Assembly: GCA_907165275.2 (NCBI GenBank)
Contig: OU015665.1
Span: 5,270,001-5,334,000 of the forward strand
DNA from: Zygaena filipendulae
Lineage: Eukaryota; Arthropoda; Insecta; Lepidoptera; Zygaenidae
Reading direction: 5' to 3'
DNA length: 64,000 nucleotides
The notes beneath the pieces are model-generated. The model ran no database searches. It had not been told where the DNA came from and saw only the letters and a program-made list of their open reading frames with translations. The stretch's first letter is position 1, and each line of letters starts with the position of its first letter. Shown here piece after piece: positions 11,346 through 24,130 of this stretch. Both the position numbers and the translations under genes were made by a program.

Positions 11346-12921
11346 AGTTTTTGATGATTTTAATTCTGCAGCATTTGAACTGGAAACAAAATGCCCAAAA
11401 CTGTCACCTAAGGGAGTTTTCTGTTTTTTATTTTTATATTCTGTTGCAATACCGCAACTACTATCGTCCCCTATTTTATGTATTCTCCGATCGATTTCTT
11501 TTTAAATGAAATGGGTAACCTAAAAGATCATTTTTTTACAGTGGCGCTAGGGCCTCCAGCCTTAAGCCTTGAAACAATCAAAACAGGAGTAGGCAAACGC
11601 AAGCGCCACTTTACGCTAACGTACCTACATGTCCTATTAGTTTATGTTGATCAATCATTTATTGACCACAGTTACCCGCCATTCGTATTAATACCTTGGA
11701 TGAAAACAAACATGAATGTGTTGTGTGCCTGTATGTATGCACCTCCTTTCCCCTTCCCCAAAATAAGTGAATAGTTCTACCCAGAGTATCCCAGAGTACG
11801 AATATATCGATGGAGTCTCCAAGTAGGCGGCTCTACATTTTTGGCATCTGAAATGTTTTTGATACTATAGGTATGTTCTTTTGGCGCTGATAAATTTGAG
11901 AATCGTTTTATTGACATTAAAATAGGTAAAAAATTTAAAGTAGGTAGAAATGGTCACGTGTCACGTAAAGAAAATTGGTCCCCCTTTCATGCAAATCGGG
12001 ACCATCTGATAATATCGTCAAGCGCTGGCATGGCGGTTGGGTATATGTTTAAATTTATTTGTATTATTTTTTTATTGTGTTAGTTACCTAAATGTGACTT
12101 TTTCCGATGATCAGTGGCGCTAGGATGCGTGCCACGATATATTTATCACACGAAAGATAAAATTGTCGATACGACAAATATTTGTGGGCGTCCAAGCAAA
12201 AAGGTTCAATAGTGGGGTATTGAGTTAAGACTAGATTCGGTATCTAGAATAATCAATTGATAGTAAAAATTGAAAAAAATATTCAAAAACTGGCACATAT
12301 TTTTTTATTAGGCATGTGATTCTGGAATAAGCTTTATTTTTATATATTATTGTAGATTAAGGTATTTTATGAAATTGTAAATAATTGAGCATTTATTAAT
12401 ATAATCAATTAAAATCGCGGAAGTATTTTTTTCACTCAACTTTACAAAAGTCTTATATCTCGGAAGAAGGAGCCTTTTTGCTTGTACGCCCACGTTTATC
12501 ACCGTGACAAGAAATGACAAAAAATTTAGTTTTTGGCAGGAACCATAGATGGCGGTTTTATCATTTATTTTCGTGGCGATTAAAACAATTTTAAAAGTAG
12601 ATTCTGTTGTGCTTATGAACAATAATTTTCGCAGTGCGGGTTATTTCTTAAAAGTTAATAGTTCCTAACCAATTTTAGAAAAGTTCTAAAATCCTTTTCT
12701 AACCGCGATAGACGCCATAAGGCAGGTAGGTAAATAAATAAAAAATACCTATACATATACAAAAAAATTACACTAAAGTTTGATTGCTTTAGCAGATAAG
12801 ATAAATGGGAAAAATTTATAAACTACCTACTTTGATGGTCCCCCTGTTATATTACACGAATCAATTTCGGGGTTCCCGCAGGAACTCTTCGTGTCAGGAG
12901 GAAAATCCTATTTCCTATTCT

Positions 12922-13035
12922 AACGGCCGTACTCAGAGTCGTTTCAATGATTACTTGATTTTAAGTAAAGATTTTAAAAACAAATCTACCGCACTCTTTC
13001 AGAGACGTTCATTAAATTAATGTTAATTGAAATTC
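12922..13035. repeat. Half of a family B foldback MITE
   Basis: It starts ACGGCCGTACTCAGAGTCG, then ATGATTACTTGA, AAGATTTTAAAAACAAA, ACCGCACTC, AGAGACGTTCATTAAATTAA. This matches the left half of the elements at 44474 and 52383. The right half is absent. Confidence 0.75.
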
Positions 13036-13144
13036 AAATAATTAAATTTAATATAATATATTAGTAGATATTATATATCAGTTTAATAGTACTCAGGGAT
13101 AATTGGAAATTTATAGATTTTAAGAATATCAATTTGAAGATTTT

Positions 13145-13400
13145 ACTTTTTGAATTTAATTTATTTAATATAATTTATTTATTTAATTTAATTTATTTAA
13201 TATAATTTATTTATTTAATTTAATTTATTTAATATAATTTATTTATTTAATTTTATTTATTTAATATAATTTATTTATTTTATATAATTTATTTGATGCA
13301 ATTTATTTATTTTATTTAATTTATTTAATATAATTTAATTTGTTTAATCTAATTTAATTTACTGAATTTAATTTATTTAATTTACTTTTTGTTAAATTTT
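13145..13400. repeat. AT-rich tandem repeat (TTTATTTAATATAAT-type)
   Basis: About 250 bases of degenerate tandem units built on TTTATTTAATATAATTTATT, with unit spacing of roughly 40 bases and internal TTTAATT units. It is pure A/T apart from rare G and C. It is an intronic minisatellite and probably length-variable. Confidence 0.85.
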
Positions 13401-14293
13401 ATGGGTTATTTTCCTGATATAAATGAATTTTAATTTAATTTAATACTACTACTTTGCATTTTTTTCGCCTTTCATTCCTCGTATTTCTAATATTTTCGTA
13501 TTATTAATACTATATATATTACTAATATTGAATTCTGATTGAATTATAATAAAGTAATACCATGTTATTCGCAATTAAGAACGAATTTTCATTTTATCGC
13601 GCTCACCAATCGTCGACGATAAAAATGTGAGAAAACAACGACAAAGTAGACAAAAATACATTCAAAAGTGCCGCATGTTAGGGATTGTCGACAATTTTAT
13701 CATATATCGTTTTCTGCCATACAAACATTTTTTGCTGCCATGTTACCACTGGTAGACAAAACGATATAAGTACGAGTTTGTCGACGAGAATCGATAAAAG
13801 GGCTCGATAAAATTTTGTCATGTGCCGCATCTTAGCTCCGCAGAGTACCTATACTGCTGTTAAATAAAATTATTTTTCAATAACTAATTATTTTATTAAA
13901 TTTATCAATATTATCCACATCAAATTATTATATTAATATATTCAGATTTGAAGAAAAGGCGTGAGGAACTTCGTTCCCGAGGGTTCCCCGTCCGCACGCG
14001 TTTTTTTTTTAATGAATAGTAATTGTGACTGTTGATTCGGCAAACAATCGCCATTGATCTTCGGTGCAGTGAAGCTTGAAGGTTCGTTTTCACCATTTTT
14101 AGTCGGTAGGGTACCATGTTATATACAGCCTCAGTAACAATAATAGTATTGTCGACAGCCAGGAAGCGTTTATGCACGCTCTACCACTGTAGGGCGTGAC
14201 CTCTATATCAGTTGCAACTTGCAACTACTTTGACTTAACATATAACAACAATGTTGATTGTGTCTGTTCAATAATATTTTTTTTTAAATCACT

Positions 14294-14624
14294 ATTAAAA
14301 ACGACTACAAAACACAAAAATGCACTACAGTAAAAAGTTAAAAATAACAAAATACAGATTTAATCCAAAAGACAAAAATACACGTAATGTGCTACCTACT
14401 GACCGGTTTGAAGTCGGTGTCATCCCCGCTCGTGTCTGCCCACTTGGGTTATTTTTTAGTCTATCTACCAAATCTACCTATTTCGCTTGGCACCGATTTT
14501 GAAACGATCAATAACATACCAATAATATTATTACGTTTATTTTTATGTTTCGGATTAGATCGATATTTTGTTATTTTTAACTTGTTAGTGCATGGCATTT
14601 TTGTGTTTTGAAGTCGATTTTAAT
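14294..14624. repeat. Foldback element with ~90-bp inverted arms
   Basis: The left arm (ATTAAAAACGACTACAAAAC, then ACAAAAATGCACTACAG...AAAAATAACAAAATAC) is the imperfect reverse complement of the right arm ending GTGTTTTGAAGTCGATTTTAAT. A related sequence occurs at 39703-39970, also containing CTAAAAATAACAAAATACCG and TTTAATCCAAAAGACAAAAA. It is non-coding; the frames here are chance. Confidence 0.75.
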
Positions 14625-14801
14625 TTTTTGTTAAAATTTTGTTTTTTTCTCAAGAGTCTACTTATTTGTGCACATCGAAGCCTTGCTGTGGACATGCATG
14701 AGCTTTGAGTTGTGTCCAAACCCCTAAAATTAACCTAATAATTCACTATCTTAGATAATGTTACTTCTATTATGTCGAAAAGCTAATGTTATTTAAGTAG
14801 A

Positions 14802-15040
14802 CTAGCTGTCCCGCGCGGTTTTACCAGCGACAATTTCGAAGTTCCCGCGGAATTGTTCCATACAAACTTTTCATCCCCTGTTCATCCCCTCAGGGGTTGA
14901 ATTTTCAAAAATCCTTTCTTATCGGATGCCTACGTCATACAAAGAACACACCCTCCAAGTTTCAGATCTCTACGATCAGCAGTTTAGGCTGTGCGTTGAT
15001 CCATTCAGGACAAAGCATTTATAATAGGTATGTATAGATT
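14802..15040 (-). repeat. Helitron-like tail, longer subfamily
   Basis: It starts CTAGCTGTCCCGCGCGGTTT on the plus strand, so it is reversed. Then come TTCCCGCGGAATTGTTCCAT, CAGGGGTTGAATTTTCAAAA, TCTTATCGGATGCCTACGTC and the block GATCAGCAGTTTAGGCTGTG. The same order appears in opposite orientation at 40450-40751 and in part at 25170-25284. Confidence 0.7.
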
Positions 15041-15184
15041 TGTAGTTTGTTTAAACCAATGACTTATGAAAGGGCTTTCATCAGCTCGAGGTTTGCATGA
15101 AATGTGTAAAGGCACAATCCGGCTACGAGGTGTGTAACGTTGAAATATACTTGTTATGAGGTTATCAAAATTTCTCTTGCCTAG

Positions 15185-15325
15185 GAGACGGGCTCAATTA
15201 GGCCGGGCGTGATTGGAGGTTCCAAACCGCGAGTGGCAACACCAGAAGTGGAAACAAGAATAGAGGAGCTCAAACGGCAGAATCCGGGAATATTTTCATG
15301 GGAAATTCGAGAAAAACTAATAAAG
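15185..15325 (+). CDS. gsb-n: Pax3/7 (gooseberry-neuro-like), paired-domain exon b
   Basis: It follows acceptor GCCTAG and ends at AAG/GTAAAG, with 141 bases and 47 codons, phase 0 at both ends. It encodes [20 protein letters not shown] and then [27 protein letters not shown]: the linker between paired subdomains and the first helices of the RED subdomain. The intron after NRYQ and the [16 protein letters not shown] sequence are characteristic of insect Pax3/7 genes (paired, gooseberry, gooseberry-neuro). All positions expected to be invariant by eye are present. No frameshift or stop is seen. Confidence 0.96.
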
Positions 15326-16039
15326 GTAAAGTACATTATTTATTGCAAAGGCAGCGAAATAGGCAATTGCAGGTCGATTATGAGTTTGAAGGCCGAGCCG
15401 CAGGCGAAGACTTCAATGATACGAGACAGGCAATAGCCATTTCGGCCGAGGCATATATAGTGCTTTTCTTATAAAAATGCAAGGAAATAAAAAAGGGCCT
15501 TTTACATAATAAATTTAATTTATTAACAAAATAACAATGAACTCCACTTTACCGCCAATTTTTTTTTTTTTTACAGTTTATGCCGAAAGGTAAACGCATC
15601 TGTGGCTATACAGCCACGAGAAAGCAATGTATACGGTAGATGAAAGAGTTCTAAATTCAAACAGCACACCGTTTCATACAACATTGCCGGCGCGCTCTTC
15701 GTTCCAAATTCAAAGAACGCGCCGGGAAGTGATTTTAGTTTTTCAGTCTACGTAAATATGATACTTCGCGTGTTCTTTATTCAAGTAATGACAATATTTC
15801 CGCGCATGTTTAAGAAAAAACTTTTATTATAACGCGGAGCTATTTAGTTTGTGATTATCTAACAATAAGTTAACTCTTTAATTCTTGCCAGATAAACCCT
15901 AAAATCTCATTCGGTTTTTTATCTGCTATTTAATTAAAATGTTATACTCAATAATTTCTACTTTCTTCTAATTTCTTTATTTTTATCCAAAGAAATGTAG
16001 ATTTGCAGTTTCATTGCAGACCCACATATTAACCGTGGT

Positions 16040-16200
16040 AATTTTGGAGTTTCCGCGGGAACTCCGGAATGAAAATTACCCTATGTCCTTCTCTGTACCC
16101 CTGACAACGTGTATGCAAAATTTAATGGTGATCAGTCCAGCCGCTCACGCGTGATGCCGTGACAAGGGAAAATAGAGATTCATTTATACATAAATTACCT
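16040..16200 (-). repeat. Helitron-like fragment
   Basis: The plus strand reads GTTTCCGCGGGAACTCCGGA...ATTACCCTATGTCCTTCTCT, then GTACCCCTGACAACGTGTATGC and a block about GGTGATCAGTCCAGCCGCTC. This is a reversed family member. It lies in the intron between paired exons b and c. Confidence 0.6.
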
Positions 16201-16387
16201 AAGTTAAAATAGAAAAATAACTTGTGATAAATATGAACAGTTCCTATACCTATTAAGGGCTATGCAGAAGTACCAGAGAAGATTTTATATAATATAAACA
16301 CAACTGGACGTGTCTAAACACCTCACTTTGATGTTTTTGTTTTTGGGTAATAAAGAATACTGAGAGGCTATGAATGTGTGTTTGCAG

Positions 16388-16496
16388 GAAGGCGTGTCGG
16401 ACCCGCCCAGCATCTCATCCATCTCGAGACTTCTGCGCGGAGGGGCGCGGGAGCCGGACGGGAAGAAGGACTACAGCATCGACGGCATCCTAGGCG
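16388..16496 (+). CDS. gsb-n: Pax3/7 (gooseberry-neuro-like), end of paired domain plus octapeptide
   Basis: The acceptor is TTTGCAG. It reads 36 codons plus one base to donor GGCG/GTGAGT. The protein is [17 protein letters not shown] (end of the RED subdomain), then a short linker rich in Gly and Arg, then YSIDGILG. The last is the octapeptide (eh1-like), which recruits Groucho-type corepressors in Pax proteins and is present in Pax3/7 but absent from Pax4/6. The phase-1 exit joins exactly to the two-base phase of the homeodomain exon, supporting the gene model. Confidence 0.95.
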
Positions 16497-17075
16497 GTGA
16501 GTAGATCATTACATGGGAATACATTATTAACGACCTGAAGCCAGAGGGCAGGCGACCGATCGCACGTCATAGCGACATTACCAAAACAAAACATCTAAAA
16601 CTTTAAACTAAATAATATCTTAAGCGCATTTCTTATCGCGCTGATTATATAGATGAACTTTTATTTAGAAGATAATGTTGGGTAACCATTGCCGGAACTC
16701 TAACGAGCGTCAGTACCTAAAGAAATTCGAACGTTTCGGCCTTCAGCGAGCTTTTTTATATAAGCAAGCAAAATTTATTATTTTGCAAGTAGTTAGAAGT
16801 TGCAAATATTTAATTATAATAATAATAAACATAATAGAATAGAATAGAATAGAACATTTTTTATTGCACAACAGACACACACACACACACAGATTACATA
16901 GAGAGTTGACAGAGAGATAATAATAATAATCCACTTCAAATTAAAATCTTTACTTACTAAAGTATAACCAAAAATAAATAATTTTCTTAATACACATTCA
17001 GTAGCGTTCTCTTGTTTTAGTTAAGTCATGTAGTATTTTTAATATGAATTCACACTCACAGATTATCTATATCTA

Positions 17076-17534
17076 TCTATACTTATATAAAACTGTAGAG
17101 AGGAGAGGTGATTGAATAAATATTCAAAATTAATATTGGAGGATGAATGGTGATCGATACTGATGCCAAAAATGCAATCAGTAAATTTTTTGTCTGTCTG
17201 TCTGTCTGTATGTGCATGCATGAGTCAAAAAATACTAAAGGGATTTTAACCAAACTTGGTACGATTGTAGTCCACACTCCTGGGCAGGTTATAGGCTATA
17301 TAACATAACGCTAAGACACATAGGAGCTGAGCAGTGACTATAAATTTGAAGTAATTCGGATGAAAATGCACTTTCGAGCTCTTATCTCAATCACGCAAAA
17401 ACGGCTGAACGGATTTGGATGAAATTTGGCATGCAGGTTGTCAGGGGACAGAGAAGAACATAGGGTACTTTTTATCCCGGAATTCCCGCGGGAACTCCGA
17501 AATTACCGCGGGTGAAACCGCGGGGCACAGCTAG
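17076..17534 (+). mobile_element. Helitron-like element, ~450-bp subfamily
   Basis: It begins TCTATACTTATATAAAACTG and ends CCGCGGGGCACAGCTAG. Its 5' half (GGATGAATGGTGATCGATAC, a TCTG tract, CTTGGTACGATTGTAGTCCA) is unlike the short subfamily, while its 3' 150 bases match that subfamily. A full reversed copy lies at 49836-50277. Confidence 0.75.
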
Positions 17535-17776
17535 TATATGATATAAAAGAACTTTTGTATCTGAAATAATCCCGCGAATTTGAAGAGGATGAATTAAAAA
17601 CCGTTGGTTGATCGTTTGATTTGTCTGTAAGTGTAATTAACAACACTTTTCAAATGATATAGCTAATCGGACAGTTGGCCTACAAAACGTTGGTCCCGGT
17701 TGGATGCGTGTCGATAAAAACGATAAAGTAATGTGATTCAAAATGACCTTTACTTCCGAATCATCAATGACATGGT

Positions 17777-18193
17777 ATGATACTTATCGTTAAGCTCGAT
17801 GCTTATAACGTAACATACCAAATCAACCAAACATTGCACAACTTCCCATCTCATTCACCGACTCAGTTTAATAGCCACAACCTGTCAAACCTGCATTCAT
17901 ACGGCATCAAAAAAATCAATATCCGCACACAAATCTTGCAACGTCATTGTTGCCATTTGAAATATAGGAGATTGTTCTTTTGGGAGTATAGGGCGGCCGG
18001 CCTTTGCCTCTCTTTAGCCGCTGTGTGGACAAACCACACCGACAAAGTTCGCCGCGGATGCCCGCTGCGCACTTTACTAGTGCTGAAATCGCGAACAATT
18101 CACATAAAACATGAAAGTGTTGTTGTGACATTGTTGCATGATCTATTTTGTTTTTTATTGTACCTTTTCAACCGGTGTACCTGTTGCACATAA
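17777..18193 (+). other. 138-codon open frame, probably not a gene
   Basis: This is one of the longer plus-strand frames in the Pax intron. It has no signal peptide, domain or low-complexity coding pattern, and a 71-codon frame runs antisense over its GC-richer middle. It starts without a convincing context and lies inside an intron in the sense orientation. I treat it as chance, noting that the middle 200 bases are less AT-rich than their surroundings. Confidence 0.2.
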
Positions 18194-19374
18194 CATAGGT
18201 GGCTATGGAAGGCTCTGTATTTCGATAGAGACTCCTTTTTACACTCACTCTTTTAGTTTTGACAACGTTTATTGTGAGATAAATTTACGTTTTAGCTGTT
18301 TTAAAACCTAAATTATACTAAATTTTATCATCATAATTTGATAATGTACCTAATTGAAATACACAGGGTTTTTAATAGTTGGTAGGTAGGTATGTAGTCT
18401 AACATAAAAGTGTTGTTTTATCACAGTCAGTATACCAGGAAAGGAATGTCTTTGAAGTTACAAAATAACTACAAACGTATCTGAAGATGGCCGCGACAAT
18501 AGTGCCACCGCACTGTCAAAGGGCAAATCAGCGGAGCAACAGCCTACGCCCTACAATTGAAATATATAACTAGGTTCATGTAGACAAATATTTGCGCATA
18601 TTAAGTATGTAGGTACTTCAACAAGTAGTGTTAACGAGCTGGTCTGGAAGCATTAGCTGGTTGCATAGCGAATAGCGACGTGCCCGTCGCTCCACTTTCA
18701 CAATACCATCAGAGCGGAATAAAACAAAGGTGTACGATAAAATCTAACACGACATTATGTTTTTTTGTTTAATAACATTTGTGTCGTTAGCATCGGCTAA
18801 TGTTTTATTGTCAACTCTAACCGCCTCCGAGGTGGGCTTCGCGGGTGGGGAAATAGTCATCATTTGTATCAAATAGAGGTTTTTTAATATACTCTTTCGT
18901 TGAAATCAACTTTTAAGTAATATAAATCTGTAGCTGCCAGTTACAATTATATAACAAATGCTACGTAGGTACTTTTACTAACGATATTTTTGATATTAGG
19001 TCCAACAATAAAAATAATAACATAGTGGCGATTCTAAAGCGATGTCTAAATTTAGAATTAAAAAAATTAAACACAATACTTACGAGTCTATCGAATTAAA
19101 CAGTAAAAGCAAGTTGTTTCGAAAGCAAAACATTAACATTTTTTTAATTAAATATTACTGTAGAAGTATAGGTATATACCAACCTATGTACCAAGAAAAT
19201 TTTCTATTCATTTCATAACGGTTACTTTACATTTTTATCTTTACTGTTTAGTGTTTAATCATTGGTCTCATAATATGGTACTAACTTGAGTAACTTGTGC
19301 AAAAAGTTTTACTTACTACTTATTTTTTCAGTTGTACCCCTGACAATGTGTATAGTACCTATTATGCATTTAAT

Positions 19375-19640
19375 GACCCGATTGGCGCAGTAGTACCACT
19401 CACCATGCCTACCCGCTAATCGAGAGGTTCCGGGTTCGATTCCCGGTGGGGGTGGACTTTGTGTGATGAACACAGGGTTCCATTTTCCAGTCTGGGCGTG
19501 TATATATATATATGTTTACAATATAATATATGTAATAATATGTAGTATATACCACGTTCGCTTGGTTTCCACGACACAAGCTCATAGCTTAGTGTGGGAT
19601 CAAGTAGATCTGTGTGTTGTGAAGTGAATTATTATTATAA
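19375..19640 (+). repeat. tRNA-derived SINE
   Basis: GACCCGATTGGCGCAGTAGT gives a box-A-like start, and GGTTCCGGGTTCGATTCCCG gives a clear box B in a tRNA-like head of about 75 bases. The body continues GTGGACTTTGTGTGATGAAC and ends with GTGGGATCAAGTAGATCTGT then an AT-rich tail. A homologous copy is at 25650 and a reversed piece is near 36845. The head does not fold into a complete tRNA, so it is not called a tRNA gene. Confidence 0.8.
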
Positions 19641-21957
19641 TGCGACGTTTTCCGACACTTTCAACAAGTTATCGTTATATTTTAACCAATTTATATAAAA
19701 CCTTGACAAATTATAGTGTAGTGATGTTGATCATATAAATGTTAACCCTGATATGGGATCGAACCCTCGACACCAAACGTAGCAGTCAAGTTCTTCAACC
19801 AATATACCAACGATGCTTTCAAATCGTGCTACGAAGCAATATTATAGCCCTCCCAAAACGACACGAGCCTTTCCGGAACTGCAGTTCACGATGCATGAAA
19901 ATCAACAAAGAAACCGGCCCAATATCTGAATAGGCTATCACTACGTAAAGAAGTACAGAGAAAAGAAATAACTAGATATGACAATATGTGAGCGAGGCAG
20001 GCGCGCTACGGTCACTAAGGAAGTTAGAGCAAATGCTCTAACATTCCAAAAACTTGTTTTGTTGGCATCCCGAATATATTTTCCACAATATTTCCAAAAC
20101 TGTGAATTTCGTAAACAACGACTAAGTTAAAACCTAACCAAACGGCATTTATTACATTTCGTTACGTTAATTAATGTTATTGTGCGCGATGAATAGTTTT
20201 GTGTACTACAATCGCCCAGCGTCACCGGTTTTCGTTTATTTCCATACTGTCACTTCTATTCTATCTATTCTGTGTAAAGAAGCGACACTCTCCATCCACC
20301 GCCAAATTCGTGCTTAACCAGACCCTGCCACAACGTAGCAGTAGGTTTAGAGGTTTTAATGCTGTACCTATGTGTGTTATACAATATCGAACTCAAACTT
20401 CGTCACTCGCCGCGCCCCGCCGTAAGCCCTATGACAACGCACACAGACAAACCATATGCGGACAAACCGGCCGCCTGTAGTGGTACGAGGGAGTTGAATC
20501 GGTTCATGAAGCGTCACATTGGTCTTCTCTAATATAAAAGAGACAATTTAAAGAGCGAAAGTTGGAGTGAACAAAATAAGTTTACAGTTACAGTAGACAG
20601 AAATCAATTTAAGTAGTTATTTTTTAAATATTTTCTAGTCGATAAACCTATTTATCCTAATTTTTTTTATAAAGAGTGTGCAGATAGAGTTAACTATTAC
20701 TTTGTTTGGTTTAAATGTTATTTATTCTCTAAACGTTATCTATAGTAGTAGATCTTTGATGGTTATTTCTTCTGAAATCTTTATAAAGTAGGTAAGTGTA
20801 GATAATTGAGTATCGCTTTGTATGAATTAAATGGTATTAGTAAAATAGATTGTATCAATAATATGCAATATACAGAACACCCGAATAGATTGTAAATAAA
20901 TAATTGCAGGTTATATTATGTTACAGTCTTTTGAAAACTTCTATCCATAATAAGCATGTTTTTTATTTGGAAATTCCAATTTATTGAAAATTCAACTTAA
21001 ATTAAGTTTTATTCTTCCCATTATTAATGCAAGGTACCTATAGATATTTTATTCTCTCTTTAAAAATTACATTTGATGTCAAAAATAAATAACGAAAGAG
21101 ATTGTCAATATGATAAAAATTTTAAACGTTTTTACGTTTGTCTTCCACTTCGCTTCTCCAAAACTTCATCCTTATACATATGTACATTAGATTGCCTAAG
21201 ACATTATATACCTAATATACGTCACGTCAATAATGTCTTAGGTATAGTATTATATTATCTGTGGTCTTAGGTACCTAAACGTTGCGTAAAAAAAACTAAA
21301 GAAAAAGGTAAAGGTAGTAAGCTAACTAATAATAACTTTTAAAAGTCTGGCCGTTCTGTATGGTGAGTGGTGACGTCTTTTCATAAAATATAGAATGGCA
21401 TAAATTATACTAAGCAATTGGAAAACTCCGCCCCGCCAGCTGAGTCTATACAGAGCGCATTAATAATTATGAAATGAAAAATATATATTTTATATTCTCA
21501 TAATATCTAATAATAGCATTGAAATTTTATTACGATAACAAGATAATAATCTTGTAAATAGTACTTATTAACTCTACTCCTACTCTATCCAAACCTTTGC
21601 TTTGGGTAAATAGATAATATCAGATTTTTAAGTTACCTCAAATATATTATATGCTATAGATACTTATCTGGTGCTGTTTTCTATAGATTTTGATAGAAAT
21701 TATACTAAATGTTAGTTGCAAAGTCTTTTAAAGGTGTGCATGTGTTTCTTATTTTACAAATCCATCACGACTAATGGTCAGATTTAGATGATAGATATTA
21801 TTCAAGACACATAATATGTAATATGTTCTAAATTATCACATACGTGTATAGGATACATTTTATCTCTGAATTCTGGAAGGGTTCCCGAAGCACACGCCGG
21901 TAGGTAAAACTTCGGTGAACAGCTATACCTAGTGCACTCCGCTATGATACAAAGGAG

Positions 21958-22050
21958 AGATAGGCGATAGATAGCTCAGCAGTAGAACTCTTGCCTCTTA
22001 TTCAGAGGACAGCTGTTCGATCTTTACCTAAACCGATTAAAACACGAAGA
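21958..22050 (+). repeat. Degenerate tRNA-like SINE head
   Basis: GATAGCTCAGCAGTAGAACT resembles box A of a tRNA and ACAGCTGTTCGATCTTTACC resembles box B, about 40 bases apart. An A-rich tail follows. This is a separate, more decayed tRNA-derived SINE than those at 19375 and 25650. Confidence 0.5.
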
Positions 22051-22532
22051 AAAAAATAAGAAGAAAAGTATTTTGAGGAAACCTGCGCAGGTTTTAAAAT
22101 CAATTTAAAAACGTGTGTGTTTACCGATCGATACTGTGCTCCAGTGGTGGATAAATAAGTTGATTTATTAAAGGTATAAATAGAAATAATGTTTTTCTAT
22201 ACTTATGTTTATCCTTTAAATGCGTTCCTCTATAACATTTGTTCTTAGTTCACGCTAGCTGTCCCCCTCGATTTCACCCACGATCATTTCGGACTTCCTG
22301 CGAAAATTTCAGGATAAACTATACGTATAAACCTTCCTCTTGAATCACTCTATGTATTGGTGAAAACCGCATGAAAATAATTCAGTAATAGTTAGTAATA
22401 GTTCAGTATTTTTTGAGCTTATCACGGACAGACAGACAGACAGACAGACGCGGCGGAGGACTTTGTTTTATAATATGTAAGGATAAAACAAAAGGTATCT
22501 ACCTACTTTTCTTTTTTTTTCTCAACTTTGTT

Positions 22533-22740
22533 AGGGATGTTGACAACTTTTGAAAATCAAAATTTTAATTAGTCCGTCTTTTAGAAAATTAAAAATTATT
22601 AGACACGTATTTTTTTTTTACACAGAGATAAAGCGCATTAAAGTTTAGGGTGGGGGCTCGTGACGTCACCGCTACAAGCCGCCATACAAACTGCACTAGT
22701 TAGTGACATCACGCGGAATTTCAGGCAGGTACGAGGTGAA
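22533..22740. repeat. MITE, family C, partial
   Basis: It opens GGGATGTTGACAACTTTTGA, then AATTAGTCCGTC, AGACACGTATTTTT, GCATTAAAGTTTAGGG and GTGACGTCACCGC. It aligns with 36379-36702 but lacks the right arm. A third relative is at 35165-35475. Confidence 0.7.
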
Positions 22741-22949
22741 CTTTTTCCAAGTGAGTGTGGATGGTCAAATTAAAAACTTCAAGGAATAACTAAAAATACT
22801 CAAAGGAGTCTCCGGGCCGATTTGGATGAAAACTATGTAAATACTTACCTGTTTTTAATATATGTAGGTACCTACATAAATATTAACATTGAAAACATTA
22901 AAAAAAATATACCTATTAAGTAAGTAGGTACCTACCATTAATTTATAAA

Positions 22950-24130
22950 GATTAAAATTAAAACCCACGTTGTGTGTAAGAAAGTGCCATACGCCCACAA
23001 CACGAAAACGTGCTAATCCGGCCATCTGTTAACGTTGAAACGAGCCGCTGAAACAAAGGGCTGCCCGAACCGTTTTAATGAACCCAGATTATGAAGGTGT
23101 TAAACCACCGCCGGCGCGTCTCTTTCAACTCGCAAATTATGACTTTTGAGTCGAGCCGCCCTCGCCTCTTCCCGGGGTCACATTTCGGCAATCGCCAAAG
23201 TTGCTCCCACCTTCTCCCTCGTACCGTAGGTACTCGTAAACCTCTCGCGTCGCTTCGAACATAAAATCCTTCGGAACTGTTTTACTTGCGTTATTTTTTA
23301 ATTTACTTTTGTGGCAAAATAATTCTTATCTCGACCACTTAAGGGTAAAAGTCGGTTTGGTAAGGCTCATTTTAATCTCATACATTATGATCAGGATACG
23401 GAACAAAAAGAATCTAAATAAATCTGTCCCTGTCTCGCGAGTCAGCCGGAGAATTTGAGCAATGTAAATCATTTTATTATAATATTTTTATTTTTTTGTA
23501 TTGTATATTATTTGGCGTCGCAGCCTTTGTGGTTGGTTGTTGAATGTTGCCTCGCAATGCCCAAATGAGGTTTCAGTGTTACTAATATTATTATATACTT
23601 ATATATTATTATTCCAAGTAAAATACCTTTATGAGAAACATAAATTAATCAAAACGCGCATTTTACAAACAACATTTATTACTTTAAGTACTGTAGAAAG
23701 GTACGACACGTTTGCGTTTGGCTAATCTTCCTAATGCCTAGTGCTATTAAAATCCGCGTTTTCGTTCTCCATTTTGTCATAAATTTAAATCCAAATCGCG
23801 ACACCGCAGTAGTGAATGAACGGTGCCAAAATGTCACCCGATCGGCAAAGGGGCCGACAAAGGAACCGCCTCGCTGGGTGTTCCAGGTTCGTCATTCCGC
23901 GCCACGCCGAGCCCCTATTTTTTTACGTCATTCAATTTTGACTTCTTTCAAAAGGCTATTAATATAGGCCGCATTCTTTAAAATCTGTTTTTAGAGCCAA
24001 AGCCGCGTATTGTTGAGCCACTTTTTTAATCTGTTTCCGTAGGATAACGCTACCGATTTATAAATGAAAGCCCGCGAACATCACAGCTCTTGATTTTATG
24101 CGATTTAAAAAAGTGATGTGGGTTTTGATA
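22950..24130 (+). other. GC-richer, repeat-poor intronic blocks
   Basis: The segments 22980-23290 and 23720-24060 contain fewer recognisable repeats and more G+C (for example GAGTCGAGCCGCCCTCGCCT) than the rest of the intron. No frame here is convincing. They are candidate conserved non-coding elements of the Pax gene, on composition and position only. Confidence 0.3.

Larger units (their letters stand above)
11049..15184 (+). other. Pax intron (4.1 kb)
   Basis: The intron runs from donor GTGAGG to acceptor GCCTAG, phase 0 on both sides. It holds a LINE 3' tail (11205-11345), a partial MITE (12922-13035), an AT-rich tandem tract (13145-13400), a foldback element (14294-14624) and a Helitron-like tail (14802-15040). 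A segment at 13605-13830 repeats GTCGACGA/GTCGACAA-like motifs in both orientations and may be a further decayed DNA transposon. Confidence 0.85.

Noticed and set aside
11539..11611. CAGTGGCGCT...AGCGCCACT as a hAT MITE
   Set aside because: The inverted ends are short, the right end does not finish CTG and no 8-bp duplication is visible, so the element cannot be supported.
19375..19460. Functional tRNA gene
   Set aside because: Boxes A and B are recognisable, but the cloverleaf is incomplete and the sequence continues into a body shared with other copies, so it is a SINE.
22430..22450. CAGACAGACAGA runs here and elsewhere as a CRISPR-like or regulatory array
   Set aside because: They are simple tetranucleotide tracts that are part of a dispersed repeat (GCGATAAACTC...CAGACAGACAGA), with no spacers.
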